A stretch of 64,000 bases of DNA from Klebsiella oxytoca (GTDB taxonomy: Bacteria; Pseudomonadota; Gammaproteobacteria; Enterobacterales; Enterobacteriaceae): NCBI RefSeq assembly GCF_009707385.1, contig NZ_CP046115.1:2232001-2296000 (forward strand), in the 5' to 3' direction. Numbering within the stretch: position 1 is the stretch's first letter; every line of letters begins with the position of its first letter. The notes under the pieces are model-generated. The model searched no databases. It was not told the DNA's origin and worked only from the letters and a program-made list of their open reading frames with translations. The translations under genes and the position numbers were made by a program. Below are positions 10,282 through 21,156 of this stretch, in pieces.

Positions 10282-10952
10282 CCGCGTAATTCGAAAAGAT
10301 AGCCCTGGCCGCGCACGGTTGTAATCACATCCTGCGGATATTCAGCCTGAATTTTTTTGCGCAACCGACCCATCAGGACATCGATAGTGTGGCTTTCACG
10401 CAGTTCGGCGTCGGGATAGAGTTGTAGCATCAGCGAGTCTTTGCTGACCACTTTACCCCGGTTACGGATCAGCGTTTCCATAATGGTGTATTCAAACGCC
10501 GTCAGCTTGATGGGCCGGTCGTTAATCGACACTTCGCGCCGCGATAAATCTACCTGGAACGGTGCAAGGGAGATAACCTGCGATGCCAGACCGCTGTTAC
10601 GCCGCAGAAGAGCCTGCATGCGGGCTGCGACCTCTTCAATATGGAATGGCTTGGTAACGTAATCATCCGCCCCGGCGCTCAACACCTCGACTTTATCCTG
10701 CCAGCCTTCGCGCGCGGTCAGCACCAGTATGGGTACCGATACGTCGTGACTACGCCAGCGACGAATCAGCGAAAGGCCATCTTCATCCGGCAGCCCAAGA
10801 TCGACGATGGCAATGTCCGGAACGTGTTCACCCAGATAGTAATCCGCTTCCTTTGCGTCCTCCGCCGCATCTACCTGATGGCCCAGTTCCTGTAGCTGAA
10901 CTTTTAGGTGATGGCGCAGCAGAGCGTTGTCCTCAACTACGAGTACGCGCAT
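10278..10952 (-). CDS. phoP: response regulator PhoP
   Basis: 224 residues, OmpR/PhoB class. The receiver domain carries the phosphoacceptor Asp in [14 protein letters not shown] and Lys in DYVTKPF. The winged-helix DNA-binding domain (about 125-223) includes [16 protein letters not shown]. It controls Mg2+ transport, lipid A modification and virulence genes. A PhoP box and -10 lie directly upstream, so autoregulation is expected. In E. coli purB is the next gene upstream; here four other genes intervene. Confidence 0.97.
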   Translation of the reverse strand: MRVLVVEDNALLRHHLKVQLQELGHQVDAAEDAKEADYYLGEHVPDIAIVDLGLPDEDGLSLIRRWRSHDVSVPILVLTAREGWQDKVEVLSAGADDYVTKPFHIEEVAARMQALLRRNSGLASQVISLAPFQVDLSRREVSINDRPIKLTAFEYTIMETLIRNRGKVVSKDSLMLQLYPDAELRESHTIDVLMGRLRKKIQAEYPQDVITTVRGQGYLFELRG

Positions 10953-10995
10953 GCCAATTCTCCATTTTATTCATGATTTGAATAGTTTAGCGCTT

Positions 10996-11029
10996 ATTAT
11001 ACACCTTTAACATAAACGGCTGTTAAATA
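10996..11029 (-). promoter_or_regulatory. PhoP box and -10 of phoPQ
   Basis: Read on the minus strand, TATTTA-ACAGC-CGTTTA (11029 to 11013) is the two-hexamer direct repeat with 5-base spacing recognised by PhoP. Eleven bases later comes a perfect TATAAT (11001-10996). This spacing is that of class II PhoP-activated promoters, so phoPQ is predicted to be autoregulated. Confidence 0.85.
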
Positions 11030-11036
11030 AAGAATT

Positions 11037-11483
11037 TTATTTGATTTTTTGTACCTCAGTCTCATGAGATGTCAGGAAGAGTCCATCTTCTGCTACAGGT
11101 GACATCATGGGTACCGGCCGCAGCGTACGTTTATCGAGCAATACGGAGTGGGGTTCACCATCGGCAAACAGATGCTGCTCTCCCCACTGGCGAAGCGCTA
11201 CAACTACGGGGAATAAACGCTCTCCTTTTGCCGTCAACACATATTCCTGATAAGCCGTACCGTCTGAAGCGGATTGCGTAGTGAGAATACCGCAGTCTAC
11301 CAATTTGTGCAGACGGTCAGAGAGAATATTACGCGCCATGCCGAGGTTTCGCTGGAAATCGCTGAAGCGGCGCATGCCATCAAAGGCATCACGCACGATT
11401 AACAAGGACCAGCGATCGCCGATCAGATCGACGCTGCGGGCTACGGGGCAGGTTTCGTTGTGCTTTTTTTCACGCGGCGGCAT
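11037..11483 (-). CDS. HxlR-family transcriptional regulator
   Basis: 148 residues forming a winged helix of the HxlR/MarR-like type. The opening CPVARSVDLIGDRWSLLIVRD is characteristic, and its Cys12 is the family's usual redox or electrophile-sensitive cysteine. The recognition region is RNILSDRLHKLVDCGIL. It is divergent from an MFS exporter with a repeated AACTAGTT operator between them, so it is probably a local repressor or activator of that exporter. The inducer is unknown. It is not present between phoP and purB in E. coli. Confidence 0.88.
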   Translation of the reverse strand: MPPREKKHNETCPVARSVDLIGDRWSLLIVRDAFDGMRRFSDFQRNLGMARNILSDRLHKLVDCGILTTQSASDGTAYQEYVLTAKGERLFPVVVALRQWGEQHLFADGEPHSVLLDKRTLRPVPMMSPVAEDGLFLTSHETEVQKIK

Positions 11484-11505
11484 GGACTCTCCGAACGGCT
11501 GATTT

Positions 11506-11565
11506 AACTAGTTGCATTTTAAAACCACATGCTCTAGCCTTCAACTAGTTTTATTTTGAAACTAG
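11506..11565. promoter_or_regulatory. repeated AACTAGTT operator between HxlR and MFS genes
   Basis: AACTAGTTGCATTTT (11506-11520) recurs as AACTAGTTTTATTTT (11543-11557), two mismatches in 15 bases, 37 bp apart; a further AACTAG half-site follows at 11560-11565. Each AACTAGTT core is itself a palindrome. The spacing puts two dimers on similar helix faces across the divergent promoter. HxlR regulators commonly bind such paired inverted sites; binding here is inferred. Confidence 0.65.
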
Positions 11566-11579
11566 ATTGTGAAGGGGGA

Positions 11580-12812
11580 ATGATGAAAGCGTCAACGATA
11601 GCGCCATCGCTAATGGATCCTGCACCGGTTATGCCTCGTAGTCTGGTCTGGCTATTTGCTGTGGCCAGCGGCCTGAGCGTGGCAAACGTCTATTACGCGC
11701 AGCCGCTGCTCGACGCGTTAGCCCGAGATTTTGCCATTAGCGACGCCTCCATTGGCGGCGTGATTGCGGTGACTCAAATTGGCTGCGCTCTGGCATTGTT
11801 ACTGCTGGTACCGCTGGGCGATCGGGTGAATCGTCGTCGCCTGATGGCGACGCAGGTAGTTCTGCTTATCGCCGCGCTGGCGACGGTGAGTATGGCGTCC
11901 AGCACAGCGATGCTGTTGGGGAGCATGCTTGCCGTTGGCCTGTTGGGTACCGCGATGACGCAGGGGTTAATCGCTTATGCAGCCAGCGCCGCCTCGCCCC
12001 ATGAACAGGGGCGTGTAGTGGGCGCTGCGCAGGGTGGGGTATTTATCGGGTTGCTGCTGGCGCGGGTAGTCTCCGGGGGCATCAGCGATCTCTTTGGCTG
12101 GCGCGGGGTATATATCTGCGCCGCTTTACTGATGCTGGGGATCGCGTTTCCGCTGTGGCGGCGGCTGCCGGTTTTAGCCGCTGCGCCCACCTCCTTACGC
12201 TATCCCCGGCTTTTGATATCGATGCTGACGCTGCTGCGTCAGGAAAAAGTGCTTCAGATTCGCGGGGTGCTGGCATTATTGATGTTTGCCGCATTTAATA
12301 TCTTCTGGAGCGCGCTGGTTTTGCCGCTTAGCGCTCCGCCTTTCAGCTTTTCTCATACTGAGATTGGCGCCCTGGGCCTGGTAGGGGTTATCGGCGCTCT
12401 GGCGGCGGGACGAGCCGGTAAATGGGCCGATCGCGGATATGGGCAGCGCACCAGCGCCATCGCCCTGATAATATTACTGATTGCCTGGTGGCCTTTATCG
12501 CTGATGGCATGGTCGCCAGCGGCGTTGCTGATTGGCATTGTACTGCTGGATCTCGGCGGTCAGGCGCTGCATGTCACCAATCAAAGCATGATTTTTCGTA
12601 CCCGTCCCGAAGCGCACAGCAGGCTGGTGGGCCTGTATATGCTGTTTTATGCGCTCGGGAGCGGCCTGGGGGCGATATCCACGACTGCGGTATATGCGAG
12701 CGCAGGATGGCAGAGCGTCTGTCTGCTGGGAGCATCAGTCAGCCTGCTGGCGCTGCTGTTCTGGTGGATGACCCGGGGCGTAATGAATCGCTATGATGGT
12801 GGAGAAAGATAG
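11580..12812 (+). CDS. MFS transporter, probable drug/metabolite exporter
   Basis: About 410 residues from the ATG at 11580 or 11583, preceded by AAGGGGGA; the longer frame begins at a TTG inside the operator and is unlikely. Twelve hydrophobic segments are visible, with the MFS loop motif between helices 2 and 3 (PLGDRVNRRRLM). Helix 1 contains SGLSVANVYYAQPLLD, common in the YgaY/YnfM-like exporters. The substrate is unknown; control by the divergent HxlR regulator suggests an aromatic or electrophilic compound. The gene is not part of the E. coli phoP-purB block. Confidence 0.85.
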   Translation: MMKASTIAPSLMDPAPVMPRSLVWLFAVASGLSVANVYYAQPLLDALARDFAISDASIGGVIAVTQIGCALALLLLVPLGDRVNRRRLMATQVVLLIAALATVSMASSTAMLLGSMLAVGLLGTAMTQGLIAYAASAASPHEQGRVVGAAQGGVFIGLLLARVVSGGISDLFGWRGVYICAALLMLGIAFPLWRRLPVLAAAPTSLRYPRLLISMLTLLRQEKVLQIRGVLALLMFAAFNIFWSALVLPLSAPPFSFSHTEIGALGLVGVIGALAAGRAGKWADRGYGQRTSAIALIILLIAWWPLSLMAWSPAALLIGIVLLDLGGQALHVTNQSMIFRTRPEAHSRLVGLYMLFYALGSGLGAISTTAVYASAGWQSVCLLGASVSLLALLFWWMTRGVMNRYDGGER

Positions 12813-12890
12813 CAGAGAGCGAGTGGTGGTGTTGGTTTTTTATATAATATAGCGGATGTCGTTTTGAACGATGACGCGGGAGCGTAAATC

Positions 12891-13697
12891 ATGTCACAAC
12901 AGAAAAGTGTTGATTGGGTCCGACTGGCCCAGTCGTCCACCAATATTGAGCGTATTGAAGCCTTCTTCGGCGGCCACGGTTATGAACCCCACAGGCATGA
13001 TACTTACGCCATTGGCCAGACGCTCTCCGGCGTGCAACGCTTTCACTATCGCGGTGGCCTGCAGCATAGCCTTCCCGGCGGCACGATGGTTTTGCATCCC
13101 GATGAAGTCCATGACGGCGATGCAGGAACCGAAGAAGGGTTTCGCTATCGGATGGTGTATATTGAGCCCGCGCTGATTCAACAGATCCTTGGCGGCAAGC
13201 CATTGCCCTTTATTCCTGGCGGAATTTCCAGCGATCCGCGCTTGCTGCGCGCCGCGGTTCCGTTGCTGAAAGACGTCAATGCCAGCTTCGCGCCTCTGGA
13301 GGAGGAGGACGCGCTGTACGATCTGGCGCAGACGCTGGCCGCCGTCGGCGGCCAGCGCTTTCGACGTCGGGCCTTCGATTATCCCGCCGCAGAGAGGGCT
13401 CGGGAATATGTCTACACCTGTTTTGCTCAGAACATCACCCTCGATACCCTGGCGAACGTCAGCGGCAGAGACCGCTGGAGCCTGAGCCGCGATTTCAGGG
13501 CGCTGTTTGGTACCAGCCCTTGGCGTTACGTGATGATGCGGCGCCTCGATTTTTGCCGCCAGCGGATGCTGGCAGGGGATAATCTGGCGGATATCGCAGC
13601 CCACGCGGGCTTTGCCGACCAAAGCCATATGACGCGTCAGTTCATCAACCGTTTTGGCCTCTCTCCTGGCCGCTGGCTGAAGTTTGTCCGCGCCTGA
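12891..13697 (+). CDS. AraC-family transcriptional regulator
   Basis: 268 residues. An N-terminal cupin-like AraC effector domain (about 10-150, with EPHRHDTYAIG and GGTMVLHPDEVHDG) precedes two helix-turn-helix motifs (about 175-265), including DIAAHAGFADQSHMTRQF and the family ending FGLSPGRW. The ATG at 12891 follows GGGAG. A good -10 (TATAAT) lies in the AT-rich stretch near 12843-12848. The next gene, a cupin, starts 83 bp downstream on the same strand and may be its partner. Ligand unknown. Confidence 0.88.
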   Translation: MSQQKSVDWVRLAQSSTNIERIEAFFGGHGYEPHRHDTYAIGQTLSGVQRFHYRGGLQHSLPGGTMVLHPDEVHDGDAGTEEGFRYRMVYIEPALIQQILGGKPLPFIPGGISSDPRLLRAAVPLLKDVNASFAPLEEEDALYDLAQTLAAVGGQRFRRRAFDYPAAERAREYVYTCFAQNITLDTLANVSGRDRWSLSRDFRALFGTSPWRYVMMRRLDFCRQRMLAGDNLADIAAHAGFADQSHMTRQFINRFGLSPGRWLKFVRA

Positions 13698-13780
13698 TGC
13701 GCCGCAAGTTGCACAATCGTTCAATCTCTGCGGTGGGGATTTTATCTATGCTGACAGCCTTTATCTCAAGGAGTCAGCTC

Positions 13781-14143
13781 ATGTATCAATCGATTAATAT
13801 CGCGCAGAAATTCACTCTCTTCACCGAGCAGTGGCAGCCGAAGGTGGTGGCCGAAATGAATGATTATCAATTCAAGTTGGTCAGGATCCTCGGCGACTTT
13901 ATCTGGCATAGCCATCCGGAAACGGATGAAACCCTGATCGTACTGGAGGGTGTGCTGCGCCTGGATTTTCGCGATAAGTATCTGCTGCTTCAGGCCGGAG
14001 AAATGATCGTTATACCCCGGGGTGTTGAGCATAAAACTTCGGCGGAAAAGGAAACCAAACTCATGCTGGTCGAGCCGTGCGGCGTCCTGAATACAGGGAA
14101 TAAGGGCGGAAATCGTACCGCGGTGAACGACGTCTGGATTTAA
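13781..14143 (+). CDS. small cupin-domain protein
   Basis: 120 residues from the ATG at 13781, chosen because AAGGAG (13768-13773) precedes it; an in-frame ATG at 13697 would add 28 unlikely residues. It is a single RmlC-like cupin with motif 1 around WHSHPETDETLIVLEG (metal-ligand His, His and Glu pattern) and motif 2 around GEMIVIPRGVEHKT. Proteins of this kind bind a metal and act as isomerases, dioxygenases or small sensors, so no specific reaction can be given. It probably shares a transcript with the AraC gene upstream. Confidence 0.82.
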   Translation: MYQSINIAQKFTLFTEQWQPKVVAEMNDYQFKLVRILGDFIWHSHPETDETLIVLEGVLRLDFRDKYLLLQAGEMIVIPRGVEHKTSAEKETKLMLVEPCGVLNTGNKGGNRTAVNDVWI

Positions 14144-14169
14144 CGATTGCTGCGGCAGGGCGGATATGA

Positions 14170-14198
14170 AACCCTCTTTCCTAAGTGGAAAGAGGGTT
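14170..14198. terminator. bidirectional terminator, cupin gene/purB
   Basis: A 12-bp perfect stem (AACCCTCTTTCC, 14170-14181, with 14187-14198) and 5-base loop lies between the convergent cupin gene and purB. A short T-rich run follows on the minus strand. Confidence 0.8.
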
Positions 14199-14205
14199 AT
14201 TGGTC

Positions 14206-15579
<1,374 letters not shown>

Positions 15580-16221
15580 TCATAACTCCGGGGTTAAATG
15601 AGCAAGAATTTGTTTTGCCTGGTTAACCAGACGATTACGAGAAAACATTAGCTGCAGACGTCCGCCGCCAACCTGGTGCCAGAGCACCGCAGCGCGAATA
15701 CCGGCCAACAGGGCAGAGCGAACCTTCGCCTGAACCTGAGGGCTTTGCAGCACGGCTGGGGAGCCGGTAACCTGAATCCGCGGGCCCAGCGGGCTAATGA
15801 CATCAACATAGATGCCGGCCATCGCGCTGAGCAGCGTCTCGGATTGCAGATCGAAATGTTCCAGCTGACGGCGCAGGCCACCGATACGGTTGCCAAGGGT
15901 ATCCATTGCTCCTTTGCTGGCGGCAAGTTTACGCTCCAGCACCATCAGGCTTAAAGTATAGCGAGTGAGTTCGGCATTCAGCCCCTGGCGACTGCTGGTG
16001 TTCAGCACGCCGATGAGGGTTTCCAGCCCGAGGCGAAGATTGGCTTCGCTACCACCGAACACCGCCAGCGTTGAATCCGGGTCGAGATCGATGATGCTGT
16101 TCAGCGATACATGCAGGGCATCGCTATCGCAATGGCCCTGGTGCGCCAGTTCCTGAACCAGACGCGCGGCCTGGCAAACGCCGGCCAGCGCCAGCGTAAT
16201 GTCATAATAATTCTTCGCCAC
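15580..16221 (-). CDS. hflD: high-frequency lysogenization protein HflD
   Basis: 213 residues from a GTG at 16221 ([13 protein letters not shown]), set by AAGGAG just upstream and by the E. coli length; the longer frame to 16329 runs into mnmA and is spurious. It is a helical membrane-associated protein that, in E. coli, binds phage lambda CII; its housekeeping role is unclear. It sits between mnmA (59 bp upstream) and purB (3 bp downstream), the conserved order. Confidence 0.94.
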   Translation of the reverse strand: MAKNYYDITLALAGVCQAARLVQELAHQGHCDSDALHVSLNSIIDLDPDSTLAVFGGSEANLRLGLETLIGVLNTSSRQGLNAELTRYTLSLMVLERKLAASKGAMDTLGNRIGGLRRQLEHFDLQSETLLSAMAGIYVDVISPLGPRIQVTGSPAVLQSPQVQAKVRSALLAGIRAAVLWHQVGGGRLQLMFSRNRLVNQAKQILAHLTPEL

Positions 16222-16280
16222 ACATTCTCCTTGTAAACCGCGGCGTGCCCGATTCGCGCATTCCGCAGCAAAAACGTCTG

Positions 16281-17387
16281 TCAGGCCTGCAGCGGCATGC
16301 GCTGTTCGATAATCCCGCCGCCAAGACATATTTCACCGCTGTAGAAGACCGCCGACTGGCCCGGCGTAACGGCGGCAACCGGCTCATCAAAAATAACTTC
16401 GATGCGATCGTCATCCAGCGCTTTCACGGTGCAGGGGATATCAGTCTGGCGGTAGCGGGTTTTAACCGTACAGCGCAGCGTACCTTTTAACGGCTGACGA
16501 TCGACCCAGTGCAGCTGCTGGGCTATCAGGCCAACAGACATCAGACGTGGATGGTCGTGGCCCTGAGCGACAATCAGAATATTGTTTTCGACGTCCTTAT
16601 CGACCACATACCACGGGTCTTCGCCGCCGTCTTTGATACCGCCGATGCCCAGACCCTTACGCTGCCCAAGCGTGTGATACATCAGCCCCTGATGCTCGCC
16701 AACTTCATCGCCGTCAACGCTGATGATTTTGCCTGGCTGAGCGGGCAGGTAGCGGCCGAGGAAGTCGCGGAATTTCCGTTCGCCGATAAAACAGATGCCG
16801 GTGGAGTCTTTTTTCTTCGCGGTGATGAGATCCAGCTCTTCGGCGATTTTACGCACCTGCGGTTTTTCCAGCTCCCCTACCGGGAACAGGCTTTGCGCGA
16901 TTTGCTCATGGCTCAAGGTATAAAGAAAATAGCTCTGGTCTTTATTACCATCGAGCCCGCGCAGCAGCTGGTTCTTGCCGTTAACGTCGGCGCGGCGCAC
17001 GTAGTGGCCGGTAGCGATGTAGTCGGCGCCGAGATCTTCTGCGGCAAATTCCAGGAAGGCTTTAAATTTGATTTCTTTATTACACAGAATATCCGGATTA
17101 GGCGTGCGACCGGCCTTATATTCCTCGAGGAATAACTCGAACACGTTGTCCCAGTATTCTGCGGCGAAATTTACGGTGTGAAGTTCAATCCCCAGCTTAT
17201 CGCAGACCGCCTGCGCGTCGGCAAGATCCGCCGCAGCGGTGCAGTATTCCTCGCCATCGTCTTCTTCCCAGTTCTTCATGAACAGGCCTTCCACCTTATA
17301 CCCTTGCTGGAGAAGCAGGTAAGCGGAAACTGAGGAATCAACCCCGCCGGACATGCCGACGATCACTTTTTTCTGGCTTTCAGACAT
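16281..17387 (-). CDS. mnmA: tRNA 2-thiouridylase MnmA
   Basis: 368 residues from the ATG at 17387 ([15 protein letters not shown]). It adds sulfur to U34 of Lys, Glu and Gln tRNAs, receiving it from the Tus relay. Features are the PP-loop SGGVDSS, the catalytic Cys in [12 protein letters not shown] and the second Cys in [10 protein letters not shown]. The nudJ stop lies 38 bp upstream and hflD is 59 bp downstream, as in E. coli. Confidence 0.97.
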   Translation of the reverse strand: MSESQKKVIVGMSGGVDSSVSAYLLLQQGYKVEGLFMKNWEEDDGEEYCTAAADLADAQAVCDKLGIELHTVNFAAEYWDNVFELFLEEYKAGRTPNPDILCNKEIKFKAFLEFAAEDLGADYIATGHYVRRADVNGKNQLLRGLDGNKDQSYFLYTLSHEQIAQSLFPVGELEKPQVRKIAEELDLITAKKKDSTGICFIGERKFRDFLGRYLPAQPGKIISVDGDEVGEHQGLMYHTLGQRKGLGIGGIKDGGEDPWYVVDKDVENNILIVAQGHDHPRLMSVGLIAQQLHWVDRQPLKGTLRCTVKTRYRQTDIPCTVKALDDDRIEVIFDEPVAAVTPGQSAVFYSGEICLGGGIIEQRMPLQA

Positions 17388-17425
17388 TGGAATACTCACT
17401 ACATTGAACTTCGAGGCGGCGTATT

Positions 17426-17902
17426 CTAGCACGCGTCATCCGTTGAGGCACCCCCTGTAAACGGCCAGTTAAATTCGCCAATTAGCGACAGCGGGTAGCG
17501 CGGATCCTGCTGGTAGCTGCGAATGCTTTCGGCAACCAGTTGAGAACGCAGATTTGTCGCGTTAAGAATTTCCTCAGCGCTGAGCCACAGGCAGCGATCG
17601 ATATCGCTATCATGAGGCTCGGTAGCGCACGTATCGTTAAGCTCAATAGCAAACAGAAAACGCAGGAATGGGGTGCGATCCGGGGCTATCCATTGATGCA
17701 GGCGAATAAAGTGCTGCGGCGTGGCGCGGATGCCGGTCTCTTCCCACAGCTCGCGTTCTGCTGCCTGTACCAGCGTTTCATCGGCTTCGAGGTGACCCGC
17801 TGGCTGATTCCACAGCGCTTTACCGTTGATGGTTTCCTCAACAATCAAAAACTTGCCCTTTGCGTGCACCACGCAGGCGACGGTGACGTGTGGTTTAAAC
17901 AT
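17426..17902 (-). CDS. nudJ: Nudix phosphatase NudJ
   Basis: 158 residues. The full Nudix box is present ([22 protein letters not shown], about 37-59). In E. coli NudJ hydrolyses thiamine pyrophosphate intermediates (HMP-PP) and nucleoside di/triphosphates. It heads the nudJ-mnmA-hflD-purB run. The C terminus is slightly longer than in E. coli (153 residues). The secreted unknown protein upstream ends 16 bp before its start and may share the transcript. Confidence 0.94.
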   Translation of the reverse strand: MFKPHVTVACVVHAKGKFLIVEETINGKALWNQPAGHLEADETLVQAAERELWEETGIRATPQHFIRLHQWIAPDRTPFLRFLFAIELNDTCATEPHDSDIDRCLWLSAEEILNATNLRSQLVAESIRSYQQDPRYPLSLIGEFNWPFTGGASTDDAC

Positions 17903-17918
17903 ATTGCATCCTTATCAT

Positions 17919-18830
17919 TTATGGTGCGAACCCTTCTGCGACATCTGGCCAGCGAATTTCGCCACTGAGTTTATCAACGCTGATATAAGCGATAGCGGGC
18001 GCCGTTTCCGGGTCGCCTGCACCGCGACAATGCTCCGATTGGTGGTCTTCCCTCACAATTATCCGGATCTCTTTTTTAGCGCTCCAGCTTTCATAAAATA
18101 TACAGCTATAGTCGTGACGTAAATTAAGTGTTACCAGGCGCGAAGCTTTGTCCGTCGATAACGGGTTGATATCTTCACGGTAGCTATCGCCACGGTTTAG
18201 AGGGGTGAGGCGTGATTTTTTCAGCCAGCCGCGCACGATATGACGATCGGCGGTGTAATAGACGGCCTCAATAAAATCATCTTTGGATTGTTCCTGCACC
18301 GAAACGGTATCCCCGGGAACCAGAAAAAGGGTGTTGCTGCGGCACTGTTCGTCGGGCATTGCGTAGAACCATGACCGACCGGATCCTTGTATCTGGTAGA
18401 GGTTATCCTGCCCCGGCGCGTCAGTTTCGCGTTGCTGCATCGCTTTCTTCGCCCATTGCCGGCACTGGTTGCTTACGGGCAAGGGATTATCCTGTATCGC
18501 CAGACCGGCAGCATTCACCCAGCCAGTGGCAAATTGTCCGTTGGCATCGCGGAAACGTATGTACCGATACTGTTGGCTAAGAGCGTCACCCGGCACCATG
18601 CTGCGGAGCACCTCGACGTTATCGCCTGCAATCAGAAATGCCGGAAGTTCGCATTTAGCCGCCGGGGCGGAGTAAAAATGCAGTCGGCCAGACGTTTTTA
18701 CCTGCGCGGAATCATAGATGTAGCTTGCTTCTCCGGCGGCGATGCCAGCGAGAACTTCACAACTCTCCTCAGCAAAACAGCATGATGAAATGCAGCATAA
18801 ACCTAAAGCACTCAAAAGGTGTAAACGCAT
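17919..18830 (-). CDS. secreted protein of unknown function with two SH3-like repeats
   Basis: 303 residues from the ATG at 18830, chosen because AGGGA precedes it and it begins a normal signal peptide (MRLHLLSALGLCCISSCCFA); the longer frame adds 20 residues without a ribosome site. The mature part has two similar modules: IAGDNVEVLRS...RYIRFRDANGQFATGWVNAAGL (about 80-125) and VPGDTVSVQEQ...GWLKKSRLTP (about 180-220). These resemble bacterial SH3-like folds. Several Cys residues may form disulfides. No homologue is recalled between nudJ and rluE in E. coli. Periplasmic, function unknown. Confidence 0.78.
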   Translation of the reverse strand: MRLHLLSALGLCCISSCCFAEESCEVLAGIAAGEASYIYDSAQVKTSGRLHFYSAPAAKCELPAFLIAGDNVEVLRSMVPGDALSQQYRYIRFRDANGQFATGWVNAAGLAIQDNPLPVSNQCRQWAKKAMQQRETDAPGQDNLYQIQGSGRSWFYAMPDEQCRSNTLFLVPGDTVSVQEQSKDDFIEAVYYTADRHIVRGWLKKSRLTPLNRGDSYREDINPLSTDKASRLVTLNLRHDYSCIFYESWSAKKEIRIIVREDHQSEHCRGAGDPETAPAIAYISVDKLSGEIRWPDVAEGFAP

Positions 18831-18970
18831 ATTTTTCTTCCCTGAAACGGCAGTATGCCGTTTTATTATCAGTTTGCTGACAAAGTACATACCTGTTGAA
18901 ATTGCCCTACGATGCTTCGCTTGCGCGGGCCTACGGAGTGTAGTGAACCCGGTTTGTCACCAGCCTTTTA

Positions 18971-19591
18971 TTATTCGACCTTTTGCCATTCGCCGTTAGC
19001 CAGACCGTCCAGCGTATAGCCGCCCATCGCATAACGAATCAAGCGCAGCGTAGGATAGCCGACGTGAGCGGTCATGCGTCTGACCTGGCGGTTACGCCCT
19101 TCATAAAGCGTGATTTTTAGCCAACTGGTGGGAATCGATTTGCGCTCGCGAATTGGCGGATTACGCGGCCATAGCCATTCGGGTTCCGCGACCAGCTCAG
19201 CTCCGGCGGGTAGGGTTGGACCATCATTCAGAGTGACGCCGTCGCGCAAGGCGGTCAGCGCATCAGCGGATGGTTCACCTTCGACCTGAACATAATAAAT
19301 TTTACCCGTGCGCTTGCCCGGCTGGGTGAGCGCCGCCTGCAGCACGCCGTCGTTGGTCAGCACCAGCAGACCTTCGCTATCGCGGTCAAGGCGGCCCGCT
19401 GCGTAAACACCGGCGACCGGAATAAAATCTTTGAGCGTGCTGCGTCCAGATTCATCGGTAAATTGTGGCAACACATCGTATGGTTTATTGAACAAGATCA
19501 CAGTTTTTGGTTGGCGTTCTTTACGTTGTCTGGTGTCTTGTTGCTTGCTGAATCGCTCAACGCGATGTTTTCTAAATGAAGTTTTTTGCAT
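18971..19591 (-). CDS. rluE: 23S rRNA pseudouridine(2457) synthase RluE
   Basis: 206 residues of the RsuA/RluB/E/F family without an S4 domain. The catalytic Asp motif [15 protein letters not shown] and the family segment [12 protein letters not shown] are clear. A basic N terminus precedes the core. In E. coli it converts U2457 of 23S rRNA to pseudouridine. It is divergent from icd with a 265-bp gap, as in E. coli. Confidence 0.96.
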   Translation of the reverse strand: MQKTSFRKHRVERFSKQQDTRQRKERQPKTVILFNKPYDVLPQFTDESGRSTLKDFIPVAGVYAAGRLDRDSEGLLVLTNDGVLQAALTQPGKRTGKIYYVQVEGEPSADALTALRDGVTLNDGPTLPAGAELVAEPEWLWPRNPPIRERKSIPTSWLKITLYEGRNRQVRRMTAHVGYPTLRLIRYAMGGYTLDGLANGEWQKVE

Positions 19592-19856
19592 GGTATTTTC
19601 AGGCTAACTTAATTGCCGCATTATAGCCTAATTACGAATGCCTTTCATGGACGCAAACATTCAGGTAGTATTGACATGCTCATTACAAATTATTAACAAA
19701 AAGCTGCTCAAACCGCTTCGCATTGCAGGAAGGCGACACGGACGCGAAATCTCCGGTTAGCGGGATATTCCGATGACAAGAGTGGGCGATTAAAGCCAAC
19801 GCCCGGCTAGCGTGAAGAGGGAAGAGCAGAACCAGAAGCGCTCGAAGGAGAGGTTA

Positions 19857-21107
19857 ATGGAAAGCAAAGTAGTAGTTCCGGCGGAAGGTCAAAAAATCAC
19901 CCTGCAAAACGGCAAGCTGAACGTCCCTAATAACCCGATTATCCCGTTCATTGAAGGTGATGGTATCGGCGTTGACGTTACTCCGGCGATGCTGAAAGTG
20001 GTTGATGCAGCCGTTGAGAAAGCCTATAAAGGCGAGCGTAAAATTTCCTGGATGGAAGTTTACACCGGTGAAAAATCGACCCAGGTTTATGGCCAGGATG
20101 TCTGGCTGCCTGCCGAAACTCTTGATCTGATTCGTGAATATCGTGTTGCTATCAAAGGCCCTCTGACCACGCCAGTAGGCGGCGGCATCCGTTCTCTGAA
20201 CGTCGCTCTGCGTCAGGAACTGGACCTCTACGTTTGTCTGCGCCCGGTTCGTTACTATCAGGGTACCCCAAGCCCGGTTAAGCATCCTGAGCTGACTGAT
20301 ATGGTTATCTTCCGTGAAAACTCTGAAGATATCTATGCGGGTATCGAGTGGAAAGCTGACTCTGCTGAAGCAGATAAAGTCATCAAATTCCTGCGCGATG
20401 AAATGGGTGTGAAGAAAATTCGCTTCCCGGAACATTGCGGTATCGGCATCAAGCCGTGCTCTGAAGAAGGCACCAAACGCCTGGTTCGCGCCGCCATTGA
20501 ATACGCTATCATCAACGATCGCGATTCTCTGACCCTGGTGCACAAAGGCAACATCATGAAATTCACCGAAGGGGCGTTCAAAGACTGGGGCTACCAGCTG
20601 GCACGCGAAGAGTTCGGCGGTGAGCTGATTGACGGCGGTCCGTGGATGAAGATCAAAAACCCGAACACCGGGAAAGAGATCGTGGTTAAAGACGTTATCG
20701 CTGACGCCTTCCTGCAGCAGATCCTGCTACGTCCGGCGGAATATGACGTTATCGCATGTATGAACCTGAACGGTGACTATATCTCTGACGCCCTGGCGGC
20801 GCAGGTTGGCGGTATCGGTATCGCCCCGGGTGCGAACATTGGTGACGAGTGCGCGTTGTTTGAAGCCACCCACGGTACTGCGCCGAAATATGCCGGTCAG
20901 GATAAAGTGAACCCGGGTTCTATCATCCTGTCTGCTGAGATGATGCTGCGCCATATGCAGTGGTTCGAAGCCGCAGACTTAATCGTTAAAGGCACTGAAG
21001 GCGCAATTGCTGCCAAGACCGTGACCTATGACTTTGAACGTCTGATGGAAGGCGCTAAGCTGCTGAAATGTTCAGAGTTTGGCGACGCGATTATCGCGAA
21101 TATGTAA
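19857..21107 (+). CDS. icd: NADP-dependent isocitrate dehydrogenase
   Basis: 416 residues from the ATG at 19857, preceded by AAGGAGAGG; it starts [11 protein letters not shown] as in E. coli. It oxidises isocitrate to 2-oxoglutarate in the TCA cycle. The regulatory phosphoserine lies in [13 protein letters not shown] (target of AceK), metal ligands are in the NLNGDYISD segment, and the NADP loop contains [15 protein letters not shown]. The 3' end is intact, which matters because it is a classic phage attachment site; no prophage follows here. A strong terminator follows the stop. Confidence 0.98.
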   Translation: MESKVVVPAEGQKITLQNGKLNVPNNPIIPFIEGDGIGVDVTPAMLKVVDAAVEKAYKGERKISWMEVYTGEKSTQVYGQDVWLPAETLDLIREYRVAIKGPLTTPVGGGIRSLNVALRQELDLYVCLRPVRYYQGTPSPVKHPELTDMVIFRENSEDIYAGIEWKADSAEADKVIKFLRDEMGVKKIRFPEHCGIGIKPCSEEGTKRLVRAAIEYAIINDRDSLTLVHKGNIMKFTEGAFKDWGYQLAREEFGGELIDGGPWMKIKNPNTGKEIVVKDVIADAFLQQILLRPAEYDVIACMNLNGDYISDALAAQVGGIGIAPGANIGDECALFEATHGTAPKYAGQDKVNPGSIILSAEMMLRHMQWFEAADLIVKGTEGAIAAKTVTYDFERLMEGAKLLKCSEFGDAIIANM

Positions 21108-21126
21108 TCCAGCATTTGGGTTAAAC

Positions 21127-21156
21127 AAAACGGGAGCCGAAGGGTTCCCGTTTTTT
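21127..21156 (+). terminator. icd terminator
   Basis: A 12-bp stem (AAAACGGGAGCC paired with GGTTCCCGTTTT, one G-T pair) with a GAAG loop is followed by a T run. Confidence 0.92.

Noticed and set aside
16222..16329. Longer HflD N terminus
   Set aside because: It would overlap mnmA by 49 bases; the GTG at 16221 has AAGGAG and matches the known length.
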